64,000 nucleotides of DNA from Isoperla grammatica (lineage: Eukaryota; Arthropoda; Insecta; Plecoptera; Perlodidae), in the NCBI GenBank assembly GCA_945910005.1, contig OX246741.1, forward strand, positions 41,031,180 to 41,095,179. The letters run 5' to 3'. Positions 24,454 through 36,838 of this stretch are shown here, piece by piece (the stretch's first letter is position 1; the number at the start of each line of letters is the position of its first letter). The notes beneath the pieces were generated by a model, which ran no database searches, had not been told where the DNA came from, and saw only the letters and a list, made by a program, of their open reading frames with translations. Both the position numbers and the translations under genes were made by a program.

Positions 24454-27267
24454 CGTTCAGTCTCGTGGGATATGGACCGCGGTCATACACACAACAATAG
24501 GATTCTCTCTTGTTTGCAAATAAATAAATACTAGAATACTTTCATTGTATTACTTTTCCGAGTCGCTGACTTTTGTAAATAAATTAATGAATTAATTGTT
24601 GCAAACATCTCAGCACAATTTCGCGATTCTCATACCTTTCCCTCAGTTGGTATAGTTCTGTTCACTTTGCTATCTTCCCATATAAATTCTACGCTTTCGA
24701 GATAACGTTTAGAAAAACATTGTTTATCTAGTTTAGAAACGGTCGAGCGACAACATAAAAATGGAATTTTAAAAACAAAGACACGTAAGTGTAACTACTA
24801 CTACTTTCTTCATTTCGCAAACAAAAATTAATCAAAATTGAAGAGAAAATGAAACAGTATTACAATATACAAACGAACACAGAACTAGGACAATAGAGAA
24901 TCTTCATTACATTTGTCATTATTTTCCATCGCTAATATGAAACATTAGAGTTTCTTTCCTACAATTCAATTTTGAAAACCAAATGAGTCGCGGCTATAAA
25001 ATAGCGAGTACAATATAATTTGCGAAATTAGTTTTGTTGTATAAGTTTAATGGCGTGTAAGAAACACTTCATGTACACAATAGAGATTATTAGTAAATCA
25101 TTACTTCCTCATTCTCAGTACTATGATTTGTTCCCACCTGGATTGTTGGCTTCACGACATTGTTTAGCAAACGACTGCGAGTGTTTATTAATTACAATCA
25201 TTTTTTTTAACTTTAGTCTTAAGACAAGACGTAATAATTTAGTTTAGCAGTATTATTTTAATTGATTTTCCCACAACAACAAAACCAAACTGTTTCTAGC
25301 TTAAATTATATTTACTACACTTACAAAATACAACCACTAAATCAAATCAAAATCCCGGTTCAGGCAAAAGTTTTTTAACTTATATTCATGATTCAGTTAC
25401 ATTACTTTTTGTCTTAGGAATAAGTAAACGGTGACTTTGGAGTCGTCCTAGCAACGAAGCACTCAATCAATTCAAAATTGTTCTGAATCGGTTTGGTTGA
25501 TTCTGGCATTTGTCCGCAGGTGTTCGCACTGTCCAATCACTGATTCATATGTTTCGTACTTGAAATATCGATCTTTGATTGGTTATCGCTCACTCGTCGA
25601 TGGTGTTCGGAGCTTACAGGGTTTGTTTAGTCGCTTTAAATTGAAGTCCCATACTGAAAATCAGTTTCGTTACTGAGTGGGTGGACTCTAAATGTGAATT
25701 TATTTATTTATTCATACATTGTAAACACCTATTCCACGAAAACCCATGCTAGTCCTTCAACAGAGCTGATGCCAAGTGAAATGGCAATGGCCAGTACAAG
25801 CGCAGCCAATTTAAAATAGTTCAATATTACTTGAACACGATTTCCGCGAAACAAGTAGGCTTAGAATAATAATAACATCGTCCGGCCTGAACTGAACTAG
25901 AGCACCATATAAAACACAACTAGTGTGTCTGTTATGTAAAGATTAATTAGTTATTAAACGTGAGAATTATGTTACAGACTAGAGTAACTATAAGTAGATG
26001 TAGCCAATATAATTACTGAAACTACTTTATTAACATGCACAGAAGTAACTAGCGCATGTACAGTGCAGCACACGATAATGTGAAAGATGTACTTGTAAAA
26101 CACGGCCGAAAGCGACCGCACTCATAACATTGCAATAGTCACCATTTAAAACTGAAACACTTACATAACATTTACATTTCATACATTCTCGGAATGAACA
26201 TTTAACGAGGCTTCTCTCAGACTATTACGTTATATTATACACCTAGAGAGTAAAGCTACAACTGATTATCATTCAGTATATATACGGACCACTTCAACAA
26301 TCATATTCTGCACTAAACGTAACCGAAAGCTATGTTATTACCCAGATGGTATCACCATCATCATCTGAAATATAATTTATAACAATGTACTTTGCGTGTG
26401 TTGTTGTTTTTATTTCAATGTTACTTCAAGATGTAATTATCTGTACTCAATTGAATTAGCATATCTTTTATTCCGTGGCGTACGTAACAGTAATGATAAT
26501 GATCACCTTGGTCGCAAATTCTCATCGTTCTCTTAATAAAATACAAAGATTATAAGATTAACATAATGAGACTAATTAGATGTAGTTTACACCGCTTCCC
26601 TGGCGTTTATAACCGAGACTGGGGCACGTGGACAATCTGCGCTGCTAGTTGTTTCTATTTACTTCTTGCAGTTAGAGAACTATTTAATGAACTAAACTAG
26701 AAATAATATCCTTCTTGTCACTGAGTGGGAAGACAATAAAATAAAACATATTTATTTATCGTATCAGGTTCAGCACGAAGCTAACAACTCTCTGTACGCA
26801 TCATTGAACAAATGACAAAAAAATAAAAATAAAATACAAAAACAGAGTTCTCGTGCGCGATTGTGTCTCTACTTTATTAAGGAAGTATCTCGATACAAAT
26901 CGTTTGGTCACTGGAGGTAAATGAATCGGAACGCTCTAAATTAGCCGACCTTAATCCGTTGACAGGACTAAAATATATGAATGTCAATACTCGGTAAAGA
27001 TTATCGTTGAAAATGAGAGCGGCGAGATACGATCGAACTAACACATATAGCTGAAGCGTTTCTAAATACCTGCTAACCATTGTTGGGGTTACGGCTTCAG
27101 CTTCTCATAACGCTTTTGGTCGTTAGGGAAAGCGTTCTCGCACCTCAAGAAAATGCGACACATGAAATTTTATTGAAAAACGAAAGAACTAAACTATAGT
27201 AAATTAAAAAAGGGACATTTTGAATCAAGTTTTTAGTTCTTACTGAAACCACATCATGGTAAATTAT

Positions 27268-27385
27268 CACTTAGGCCCAGTTTTTCAATCGGTTAACGGG
27301 TCGTTAACGGGGCCGTTAGTTGGCGGCCCGTAATCTGTAACCCAACAAACCCTTTGCAGATAACGGCCCCGTTAATGACCGGAAA
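27268..27385. repeat. Short inverted-repeat-rich element remnant
   Basis: GGCCCAGTTTTTCAATCGGT and TTAACGGGGCCGTTA, with a matching inverted TAACGGCCCCGTTAAT about 60 bases later, make a potential hairpin typical of MITE ends. The borders are not defined. Confidence 0.4.
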
Positions 27386-29009
27386 AAAAATGGCGCGATT
27401 TTTATACTAAGACTATTTTCCCGCCTTATTTGGTCCATCCATCCAGCTGATGAGTAACCAGCGCGTTTCATCATCTCGAGCCACGCGGCCACATATATAC
27501 ACGAACACACAGACACACCTCCCCCATCTCACAGCATCACTCCGGGAGACTTCCATAAATCTACCTCGCCAAGACGTGAACCACGTACAGAACCCATTGT
27601 CAGGCGAGACGGGTTCTAACCCTGAATACATCAGGACCATATGGGGAGAGAACACGGGTCCACACAACCATACGTGAGCATACGCTGCCTTAGAGCTAAC
27701 TATAGCGATGTCTTAAACGATTACGAAGATAACATCGAAAAAAATTAATATTTATTGATGTCTTGTATAAGATTAAAAATGAAGATGGTTATATCCAAGA
27801 AGTCAGGCCCCAACGGAAATAACCGCATACCATGACCTGATGGTAACAAGGTTTATTTTCGGTAGTTCTTATAAGTGAGGCAAGCACGACGTAATGGGAT
27901 TCTACTATATAAGGTTTTGACGAGGAGAGCAATTCGAAACTGTGTCCGGTAACACCCGAAAGAAAGGATTAGATCTTGGGAGAAAGTCAATTAAAATTCA
28001 ATTGAAATAGTTTTTCAACTAGATCCTATATCCTATCATGACATGTCATACTGGAAGAATATCGCTGTTGTTTTAAATTGTTTTTATTTTCCACTTCTCG
28101 ACTTCTTCCAATTTTTACAGTTTATTTCCACCCCATAACGTGAATATGATTGACAAAGATGCATCCATGCCAGTTCTAAATTAGAAGTGATAAATAACGT
28201 TATTACCACCACTAGAGTGTCTCAATTGGTAACGGTAATAACCCGAATAAATGTGTGTTTTTGTCGCAACTATCCAACCCGCTCAATTACTAGAATTGAT
28301 TTCCAGTGAGGGGCGCATTCTTATTTGCTTTGTCTCGTTGGTTGCCAGGAGGGGGGGGGGGGGGGTAACCTCCCTCGGCGAGTTTCACTTACAGCTCGTT
28401 AGTCTCGTCTTGGGGGGGGGGGGGGATTCTTTACGAGGGGTTCCCGGGACAGCTTGTGTTTTACCGTCTCTACTAGAGATGATTCCAAGTTTCTCGATCA
28501 GCTAAATAACACTCCGGTACAAATCTCCATAAATTATTATTTTCTTGGAGTATATTATTCTGTGTGGTTGAATTGGAGAGAAGGTGGAAGGACAAGAATG
28601 TATGGAGAGAATTGGTTGGAAGATATAGGAAAGTGAAGGGAAGTTCACTGAAATTTAGTGAAAATGATGGAATATGGAAAAGTAACATGTATGTGCTAAG
28701 CTTGGCAGGCTGGTACTTATTTCATTTACGCCTAAGTATTGGTGACAACACCCCCTTACCTGAAGGTTGATAAGGTGACATTGATGTGTGTATTCTCATT
28801 TATTCAACCTGCGGAATTTGTAGTTTCTAACTAGCCTAAGCAGATACCTCAAGATTCTGGTAATATCCTAGATACATGCCCTTGTGCCCTTGGAATGCAA
28901 CGCAACGTTGTAAACAAATTAATTTGAAATTAAATAACGGAATATTTTTCAAGCTTTCTATTCTTTAATGGATTTTTGATTGGCTCGTATGGATCGTCCA
29001 ACTGCAGCC

Positions 29010-29125
29010 GACCGCGGTGGCTCCGTGGCTCAAACAGTTGGTAAGGTAAGTAGGGCCGAGCCGGGCTCATACAGTTGTAAGGTCCGAACCGTGATTATGG
29101 GTCCGGACTGCAGACGGGATAGACA
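29010..29125 (+). mobile_element. tRNA-derived SINE-like copy (plus strand)
   Basis: GGTGGCTCCGTGGCTCAAAC at about 29016 resembles a tRNA 5' half and A box. GGTCCGAACC at 29081 is a degenerate B box. The spacing of about 55 bases fits. The tail is not clear. Confidence 0.55.
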
Positions 29126-32078
29126 CGAGGATATCACAACGCACGGGTTCTACTTATTGATTGTATTTAGTTTTTATGATCGTTCTAGTACCATCCACTC
29201 CCCGCCTTCCTAATGCAACTGTTTGCTGAAGTTGTTATAATCTACGAGCAATAATTTGCCGCGAATTCTGAAATGTAACGGATTGATGTTGTGGACATAA
29301 CACATTGGCTGGGGCAACGTAACAATGAACAATGAGACATCCAGGTTTGGAGGAAAATGAAATCTCATGACTTCAGACTTACCATTCAAAAGTGTAATGC
29401 TTATAGTTCTCTACCAGACTTCCGTATGGAAGGAAGTGCAGCGCTTATACATGGTGCTTGTATTAGTTACGTGCTATTAGCTCACGTGATGTAACACCCC
29501 CTGAATTGAATACATATTTAAACAGAAAGTATTGAGCATATTTGTAGTTTATTCGTGATGAAGTAATTATATTTCATCATAAAAACCGAGAAATGTGAAG
29601 CTTGAATTGTTATTTTACAGGAACATAACCTAAGAAAAACAGCTAAACTAGGCAGTAAACCGGAGAGTCGGTATTCAAAACCTCCTATTTTATTGTTTCA
29701 AGATAACATAGGGCAGAACATTAATCAAAAAAAAGCAATTACTGTTTCCCGCCCATGAGAGCACACTAGTGAACTACCTGCAAGAGAGCGTACCACGTGA
29801 CCAGGCGGCAACAAGTGTTATGGTGCGTGCGCGCGTCTACCCGGTGTACCAACCAAAGGTCATGCGCAGCAATGCTGGCTGCAGTGAAACTAGATAGGAT
29901 ATTAATTACCCTTCATAAATACAGTAACTCACCATGTGGTCACTTTCCTTGGACATCTGTTAACACACACGTATGTGATGTAAGTTCACTGCATGCAAGA
30001 ATAACACAGGTGTGCACAAGTAGCCACGCTTGACGTGGAAGCAAAATGGTGCGATTATGGCTAGCGAGGCTAATCGCGATGACTGATGAGGCACAAATTG
30101 CACTCACGATGGCTTAGTGTTGATATTTGCATTCAGTAACATATTTTGTGTAGTTAAATACGATATTTGTCAGTTTATTTAGTAACTTCTTGTTGTTCAA
30201 ATGTTCAATCATGAATGGCATCTGTATAGTTTTGAGAAAAGAGAGAACATTTTTGGAAAGTAAGCTACATCTTAGTAAGAAAAGTATTGTAAGTATTGTT
30301 CCAAACGGAATCAACCCCATCGAAGTGATGGGGACCGCTGAACAATAGATGTCGGCGCCACTGATACCAATTGCCTTTATACGACTTCAGACATAACATT
30401 GATGCTTTTCTAGTGTTGAGACAATTTTTATTTCAAATGTTTCTTTCGAAGAGAGATGGGGGACGTGAAATCCCCTAAAAAGTAACGCCCCCCTTACAGC
30501 GCACGATTGGCCCCCCGCGGAGTCAATTTACCGTGTGTTATTTGATACGAGTGCATCAGACAAGGATGGGGTTGATGCACCCTCCCTAACCCTAGACAAT
30601 GTTAGACTTTCCCTAGACCGAGTATGGCTTCGACTGCAAATAGCGGCGACTCAACGGCGGAAACGCTTTCAATTGCAACAGTTCTAGCAATGGCTCCACC
30701 AAATATCTCTAAAAGTGCACCAACTTATCACACAAGCTCTCCCTTCATAACAAATACCATGTCTCGTGTGCTCGCATTGTGGCACAACCCTCAAAAGTAC
30801 AGCAATTCTTTCCGCAGGCAACATTTGGCAATATGTATACAGAAGCTCGGTTGCAAAGAGGGGACGTTGTCGTCAAACAAAGCTTGTATTCCACTACAGA
30901 CGAACTCTCATAAGTGCACCCCACCCAATACTCGTTCGCCGTGAATGACCGAACTCTTTTGAAGGCAATTTAGGATACTTGACAAATACTCAGTATAATC
31001 AATAATCAATACTACTACACAACCATAATGTGCCTCCAGCTGGGAAATAAACGCACATACACGTGTCTTTGTGGGGTTTCTCTTCTCTCAACTTCATTCT
31101 TCATACTTCATTTCATACATCCCCCTCTCATCTTGTCCATTACAGCATGGTTACAATAATATGGGAGATACAATCCATCGTTGTCATAAGCACAGCCGAT
31201 GTCGGATGATTTCAACTGTCTTGTGTTGAGGGGTTTTACCCAACACACAGCGCCACACAAAACTCTTAAAATAATGTCAGTTCTTCATAACTGAACTAAC
31301 CAAACAGAGTTTTATATACACGGAAAAGGAGCTGGAAGCCATTATGTAAACTTTCCCCAAAATTGAGACAAAATATCGCAACAAGGGGAGCGCTATTGCC
31401 GACAGGTAAACGTGATGCTTAGTGGGCGTAGTCCAAGGAAGTTACGCCCATGTTTGCAACCCCGAGTATTAACCTAACCAACCTACAAGAATTGTCTCCC
31501 TAAAAATGTAAACAAAACAGATTTTTACATAAATACTGCTCATCTAACGAAAACTCAACCGCAAATTATACAGTGTCTGATCCGCTTTCTTGTGCAAACG
31601 CCTTATTTCCCACAACCGTCCGGAAATGATTAGCATATAATCAATGAGCACCACAACCTTACAGAGCTGTAGATATTCAGACCGGGCACATCTTCATCAC
31701 CACAAGAAACAGATCCATACGGAACTTGGCCGGCGGCAACGTGACAACGATAATACATCAATAACATCATACATCAGCGAAAGCCGGAAACAAAAGAAAT
31801 AATCATGATAACGTATAAGATCAGGCAGGACCTACACTTATGAGAATACCTTACGTATGGTCCAAAAAGAAGACAATTTTCTCTAATCACTATAATTACG
31901 GTGTTATTTATAGTAAGACACAATGGCTGTGTTATTACATTGAAATATGAAAGTCTGTGCATGTATGGTCTTAAACAATAGGCCTAATTATCTATACCAT
32001 ATAAGAAACCAAAAAGCGTCTATATAGCCATTTCCGAATCAAGAAGGACGCCGGTAAAATACTATCTCAAAGAAAGTT

Positions 32079-33300
32079 ATTTATTTATTTATTTATTAAT
32101 CATTTCCATTTACTACAAAAGTGAATGGGGGTTGGCAGAAAAGAGCACAGCTCCAAACACCAGAGTGACTGCCAACCCATACTAAAATTAAAATATAATA
32201 ATGAACATAATACAAAATACAAAATATAAAATACAAAACAAAAAACATGAAAACATAATATGAATGAAAATATAATTATAAGATACAACTGTTAAATATG
32301 AAGTAAAAAAGAATAAAAAAATGAAAATTTACAAAACAATGTTTAAAAAATGCTCCGTTAAAGAGGCTTTGAAGACATCTAATGAGCGTGCCATCCTGAT
32401 CTTGAGTGGAAGAGAATTCCACGATTGACAAGTCCTATAATAGAACCCTTTCTGGTAGGCTACTGTTCTGGCAAAAGGTGGCCTGAACAATAGACCCCTA
32501 CCAAATTGGGCACTACGATTACAGGCTTGCAGTCTTACATATGGATCCAGGTTTGTCCTACCATTCAACATGCCCCACAAAAATTGCAGCTCTACTTTTT
32601 CCTGAATATTTCCAGAGATGGAATCTTCAATGATGCACGTCTTGCCGTAGCACTATGAGTGGTAAATTGCGACCTAGCAGCAATAAAGCGTGTAGCTCTA
32701 CTTTGGACACGCTCCAACTTCATCTTGTTGCTTATAGATGTTGGGTCCCACGCTGGGCAGCCGTAGACGAGATGAGGTCTAACGAGCGCTAGGTAAACAG
32801 CCCTTTTGGTGCTAGACTGAGCATGATGCAGGTGTCTAGCAATGAAATATAAATGCCTGGTGGCTTTGGCTCGTACTACTTCACAATGAGTGTTCCATTT
32901 TAGATCACTTGTAACAATTACACCTAGTAGTCTGACACATTTTTTCTCTGGAATAGGCAAGTTATTGATCAAATAACAACAAGGGAATGGATTCTTGGAT
33001 CTTGCAAATCGGATAGACATACTCTTTTGGGGGTTAATCTTCATTGATATTCTTGTGTCTGTTAACAATCTTCTACAAAGAGCAACAAATCAGTCTTCTT
33101 TTGAACCCAACATTTGCGGGCGTGCTTCTTGATTCGGAAATAGCTTCACCTTCGTGAGGATAGTCAAGCAAGGAGTCGCTTCCAAACAAGGAAAACATCT
33201 CTCCCACGGTTCTGCCACCTTTGCGTGAATCATCTGCGAATATCAGCGAACTGATTGTGTTTGGCGCAACATATGTACACATTACTCATGGCTGCTGGAT
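32079..33300 (-). pseudogene. 5'-truncated, frameshifted LINE reverse transcriptase fragment
   Basis: On the minus strand, 33068-32592 encodes the region after the RT catalytic core: INPQKSMSIRFARS, then VRLLGVIVTSDLKWNTHCE, then LVRPHLVYGCPAWDP. A second frame, 32580-32329, continues with FYYRTCQSWNSLPLKIRMA and ends in a stop. This order is typical of the C-terminal part of CR1/Jockey-superfamily non-LTR elements. Upstream, about 33282-33073 in another frame shows IFADD, resembling the RT YADD box, but it is eroded. A 3' tail of (AATA)n lies at 32079-32098. At least two frame breaks and the missing endonuclease end make it a dead copy. Confidence 0.8.
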
Positions 33301-33887
33301 CCATCGAGGAAGATGCCAAAGAACACGACATAGCGTGACCCCGCACAATAAACCAAACGAGGCTAAACGTTTCTTTGGAAGAAGAGCTTTGCACAAAGTG
33401 GCAACGCAACATCTGTGAATAAGTAATGCGGTATCAAGAGTGCACGACCGTTGGGAGTCAAGTATTATGTAAACAAGTGATTTGAAATAGGTGCAACGCT
33501 CGTATGGTTTGCAACAACACTCGTTATATTGGATATAACGAGGGATTAAACGAGCGTTAAATATTGCGTCATTTTACAACCTATGTTTACACTTTTCGGC
33601 AAGGCCAGGATTTGTTTACGTTTGTGTCTGGCGAAAACTTCCTGACCATCATTCCCACATTGGCCTTCATTGTTTATTTCGTGTAGTGATGTTTATAGTA
33701 CCTTATTTTCTAGTAAGGAGGCTAATATAGACGATTAGTGATCGCTCGATACCTATATGATCATGAGCACAAGAAAGCGACGTTAATGAAGTTCAAAAAT
33801 TTGTTTTTCAAGATTATTGCTCATATTAAATTTTCCAAACTATTTTTTTAAAACGTAAACATTCAGTGCACGTTTACACATTTATTA

Positions 33888-34036
33888 GGTTGGAATTCAT
33901 AGTCGGCCCCTACACCTAGGGGCGCCCCTTGTTACCAAGGTAACAATATTGTTTGCATGTTATTTCCCATAAACAAAACAAATCCATAGCAACAATGGGT
34001 GCCCCTAGGTGTAGGGGCCGACTATGAATTCCAACC
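33888..34036. mobile_element. 149-bp MITE, copy 1
   Basis: Terminal inverted repeats of about 50 bp start GGTTGGAATTCATAGTC and end in the complement. The core includes AAACAAAACAAATCC. It is the same family as the element at 53748-53894. No coding capacity. The flanking target duplication is unclear here (TTA on the left, TTTA on the right). Confidence 0.9.
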
Positions 34037-34409
34037 TTTAGTGTACATTTAGTGTAGCCCTAGAATGACAACTATGCACACTTGTATGAGTGTCAAGGTC
34101 ATATCGAGAGTAGTAAAGTAAACGGCTGGGCGCCCTAAGGCCAAAACCGTCCCAGATGCATCATTTATTCATTTTATAATTGCATAGCACGGTTTATATA
34201 AATCTATTTTTCTTGTTCTGAAAGTAGACAATAATTGAACGTTCTACTTTGCAGCAATTAGCATAACGCTTACGTAATTACTAATACCAGACACCTCGTT
34301 AGCGAAAGACAGAATACTGACTGAGAGTTATGAGGACAGGAAGCCGTTCAGCCATACAACAGACAGACCAGTGTCGGTGTAAAAGGTGTACAGCGAGAGC
34401 AAATTACAA

Positions 34410-34550
34410 AAGTTTTTGAAAAACGGAAATGTTTATTGGAACAAAGAAAAATTCATAACAGCATTATGAGTATTTTGTTCTAGTTTTGAGGCAATTTAAA
34501 ACCATTTAAAAGCAATTTTAACAGACCGACATCGGGTGTTCCTCAGGGTG
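34410..34550 (+). repeat. RT-like dispersed repeat, copy at the left edge of the 49-bp satellite
   Basis: About 42 bases starting at 34510 match 54391-54432 with six differences, covering NFNRPTSGVPQGG in one frame. Further upstream, 34415-34445 also matches 54268-54299 (TTGAAAA..GGAAAT..TATTGGAACA). The copy runs straight into the first satellite unit. Confidence 0.65.
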
Positions 34551-36645
34551 GGTGAGTTGGTTGGAAATACTCCTTAAAGATGAGGTGTTCCTCAGGGTGG
34601 GTGAGTTGGTTGGAAATACTCCTTAAAGATGAGGTGTTCCTCAGGGTGGGTGAGATGGTTGGAAATACTCCTTAAAGATGACGTGTTCCGCAGGATAGGT
34701 GAGTTGGTTGGAAATACTCCTTAAAGATGAGGTGTTCCTCAGGGTGGGTGAGTTGGTTGAAATACTCCTTAAAGATGAGGTGTTCCTCAGGGTGGGTGAG
34801 GTGGTTGGAAATACTCCTTAAAGATGAGGTGTTCCGCAGGATAGGTGAGGTGGTTGGAAATACTCCTTAAAGGTGAGGTGTTCCGCAGGATAGGTGAGGT
34901 GGTTGGAAATACTCCTTAAAGGTGAGGTGTTCCGCAGGATAGGTGAGTTGGTTGGAAATACTCCTTAAAGATGAGGTGTTCCTCAGGGTGGGTGAGTTGG
35001 TTGGAAATACTCCTTAAAGATGAGGTGTTCCTCAGGGTGGGTGAGGTGGTTGGAAATACTCCTTAAAGATGAGGTGTTCCGCAGGATAGGTGAGTTGGTT
35101 GGAAATACTCCTTAAAGATGAGGTGTTCCTCAGGGTGGGTGAGTTGGTTGGAAATACTCCTTAAAGATGAGGTGTTCCTCAGGGTGGGTGAGGTGGTTGG
35201 AAATACTCCTTAAAGATGAGGTGTTCCGCAGGATAGGTGAGTTGGTTGGAAATACTCCTTAAAGATGAGGTGTTCCTCAGGGTGGGTGAGTTGGTTGGAA
35301 ATACTCCTTAAAGATGAGGTGTTCCTCAGGGTGGGTGAGTTGGTTGGAAATACTCCTTAAAGATGAGGTGTTCCTCAGGGTGGGTGAGGTGGTTGGAAAT
35401 ACTCCTTAAAGATGAGGTGTTCCTCAGGGTGGGTGAGTTGGTTGGAAATACTCCTTAAAGATGAGGTGTTCCGCAGGATAGGTGAGTTGGTTGGAAATAC
35501 TCCTTAAAGATGAGGTGTTCCTCAGGGTGGGTGAGTTGGTTGGAAATACTCCTTAAAGATGAGGTGTTCCTCAGGGTGGGTGAGGTGGTTGGAAATACTC
35601 CTTAAAGATGAGGTGTTCCGCAGGATAGGTGAGTTGGTTGGAAATACTCCTTAAAGATGAGGTGTTCCTCAGGGTGGGTGAGTTGGTTGGAAATACTCCT
35701 TAAAGATGAGGTGTTCCTCAGGGTGGGTGAGGTGGTTGGAAATACTCCTTAAAGATGAGGTGTTCCGCAGGATAGGTGAGTTGGTTGGAAATACTCCTTA
35801 AAGATGAGGTGTTCCTCAGGGTGGGTGAGTTGGTTGGAAATACTCCTTAAAGATGAGGTGTTCCTCAGGGTGGGTGAGTTGGTTGGAAATACTCCTTAAG
35901 ATGAGGTGTTCCTCAGGGTGGGTGAGTTGGTTGGAAATACTCCTTAAAGATGAGGTGTTCCTCAGGGTGGGTGAGTTGGTTGGAAATACTCCTTAAAGAT
36001 GAGGTGTTCCTCAGGGTGGGTGAGGTGGTTGGAAATACTCCTTAAAGATGAGGTGTTCCTCAGGGTGGGTGAGTTGGTTGGAAATACTCCTTAAAGGTGA
36101 GGTGTTCCGCAGGATAGGTGAGTTGGTTGGAAATACTCCTTAAAGATGAGGTGTTCCTCAGGGTGGGTGAGTTGGTTGGAAATACTCCTTACAGATGAGG
36201 TGTTCCTCAGGGTGGGTGAGTTGGTTGGAAATACTCCTTAAAGGTGAGGTGGCCCTCAGGATAGGTGAGTTGGTTGGAAATACTCCTTAAAGATGAGGTG
36301 TTCCTCAGGGTGGGTGAGTTGGTTGGAAATACTCCTTAAAGGTGAGGTGGCCCTCAGGGTGGGTGAGTTGGTTGGAAATACTCCTTAAAGGTGAGGTGTT
36401 CCTCAGGGTGGGTGAGGTGGTTGGAAATACTCCTTAAAGATGAGGTGTTCCTCAGGGTGGGTGAGTTGGTTGGAAATACTCCTTAAAGATGAGGTGTTCC
36501 GCGGGATAGGTGAGGTGGTTGGAAATACTCCTTACAGATGAGGTGTTCCTCAGGGTGGGTGAGGTGGTTGGAAATACTCCTTACAGATGAGGTGTTCCTC
36601 AGGGTGGGTGAGCTGGTTGGAAATACTCCTTAAAGATGAGGTGTT
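34535..36645. repeat. 49-bp satellite with 147-bp higher-order units
   Basis: About 43 head-to-tail units built on GAGGTGTTCCTCAGGGTGGG plus GTTGGAAATACTCCTTAAA. Three variants recur: A (CTCAGGGTGGGTGAGTT), B (CTCAGGGTGGGTGAGGT) and C (CGCAGGATAGGTGAGTT). From about 34.9 to 35.85 kb the order C-A-B is repeated several times, giving a 147-bp higher-order repeat. Rare one- or two-base deletions occur (for example near 34755 and 35896). Confidence 0.97.
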
Positions 36646-36795
36646 ACAAGAGCTACGAATCGAAAACAGAATTTCGTCATACTAACAGAATATAGTAACA
36701 TGTATTTATGCCAGATTCCTTCGTTAGACAGCCTCACATTATTCTCCCGGCGAGCCGCCACAGGACAGACGCGTAACTGCTGTGATCAAGAGCCA

Positions 36796-36838
36796 TTCAG
36801 TCAGTCATTCATTCATTCATTCATTCATCCATCCATCG
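36796..36838. repeat. (ATTC)n microsatellite with ATCC end
   Basis: CAGTCAGTC leads into five ATTC units and then ATCCATCC. A short similar run is at about 60708-60724. Confidence 0.92.

Larger units (their letters stand above)
24454..32078. other. Intronic DNA between the 71-bp array and the LINE
   Basis: Mostly AT-rich unique-looking sequence, with the hairpin-rich remnant at 27.3 kb, two poly-G tracts at 28.35-28.43 kb and the SINE-like copy at 29.0 kb. The 106-codon plus ORF at 30624-30944 (MASTANSGDSTAETLSIATV) is Ser/Thr-rich and matches no family I recognise; I do not call it a gene. Confidence 0.45.

Noticed and set aside
22074..24490. Three minus-strand ORFs of 741-773 codons
   Set aside because: They lie almost wholly in the 71/63-bp tandem array and are open in all three frames, which is a property of the stop-free unit, not of a gene.
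30624..30944. 106-codon plus-strand ORF
   Set aside because: Low-complexity Ser/Thr-rich composition and no recognisable domain; best treated as chance or TE debris without RNA evidence.
34535..36645. CRISPR array
   Set aside because: The units are contiguous with no unique spacers, and the context is a eukaryotic intron; this is a satellite.
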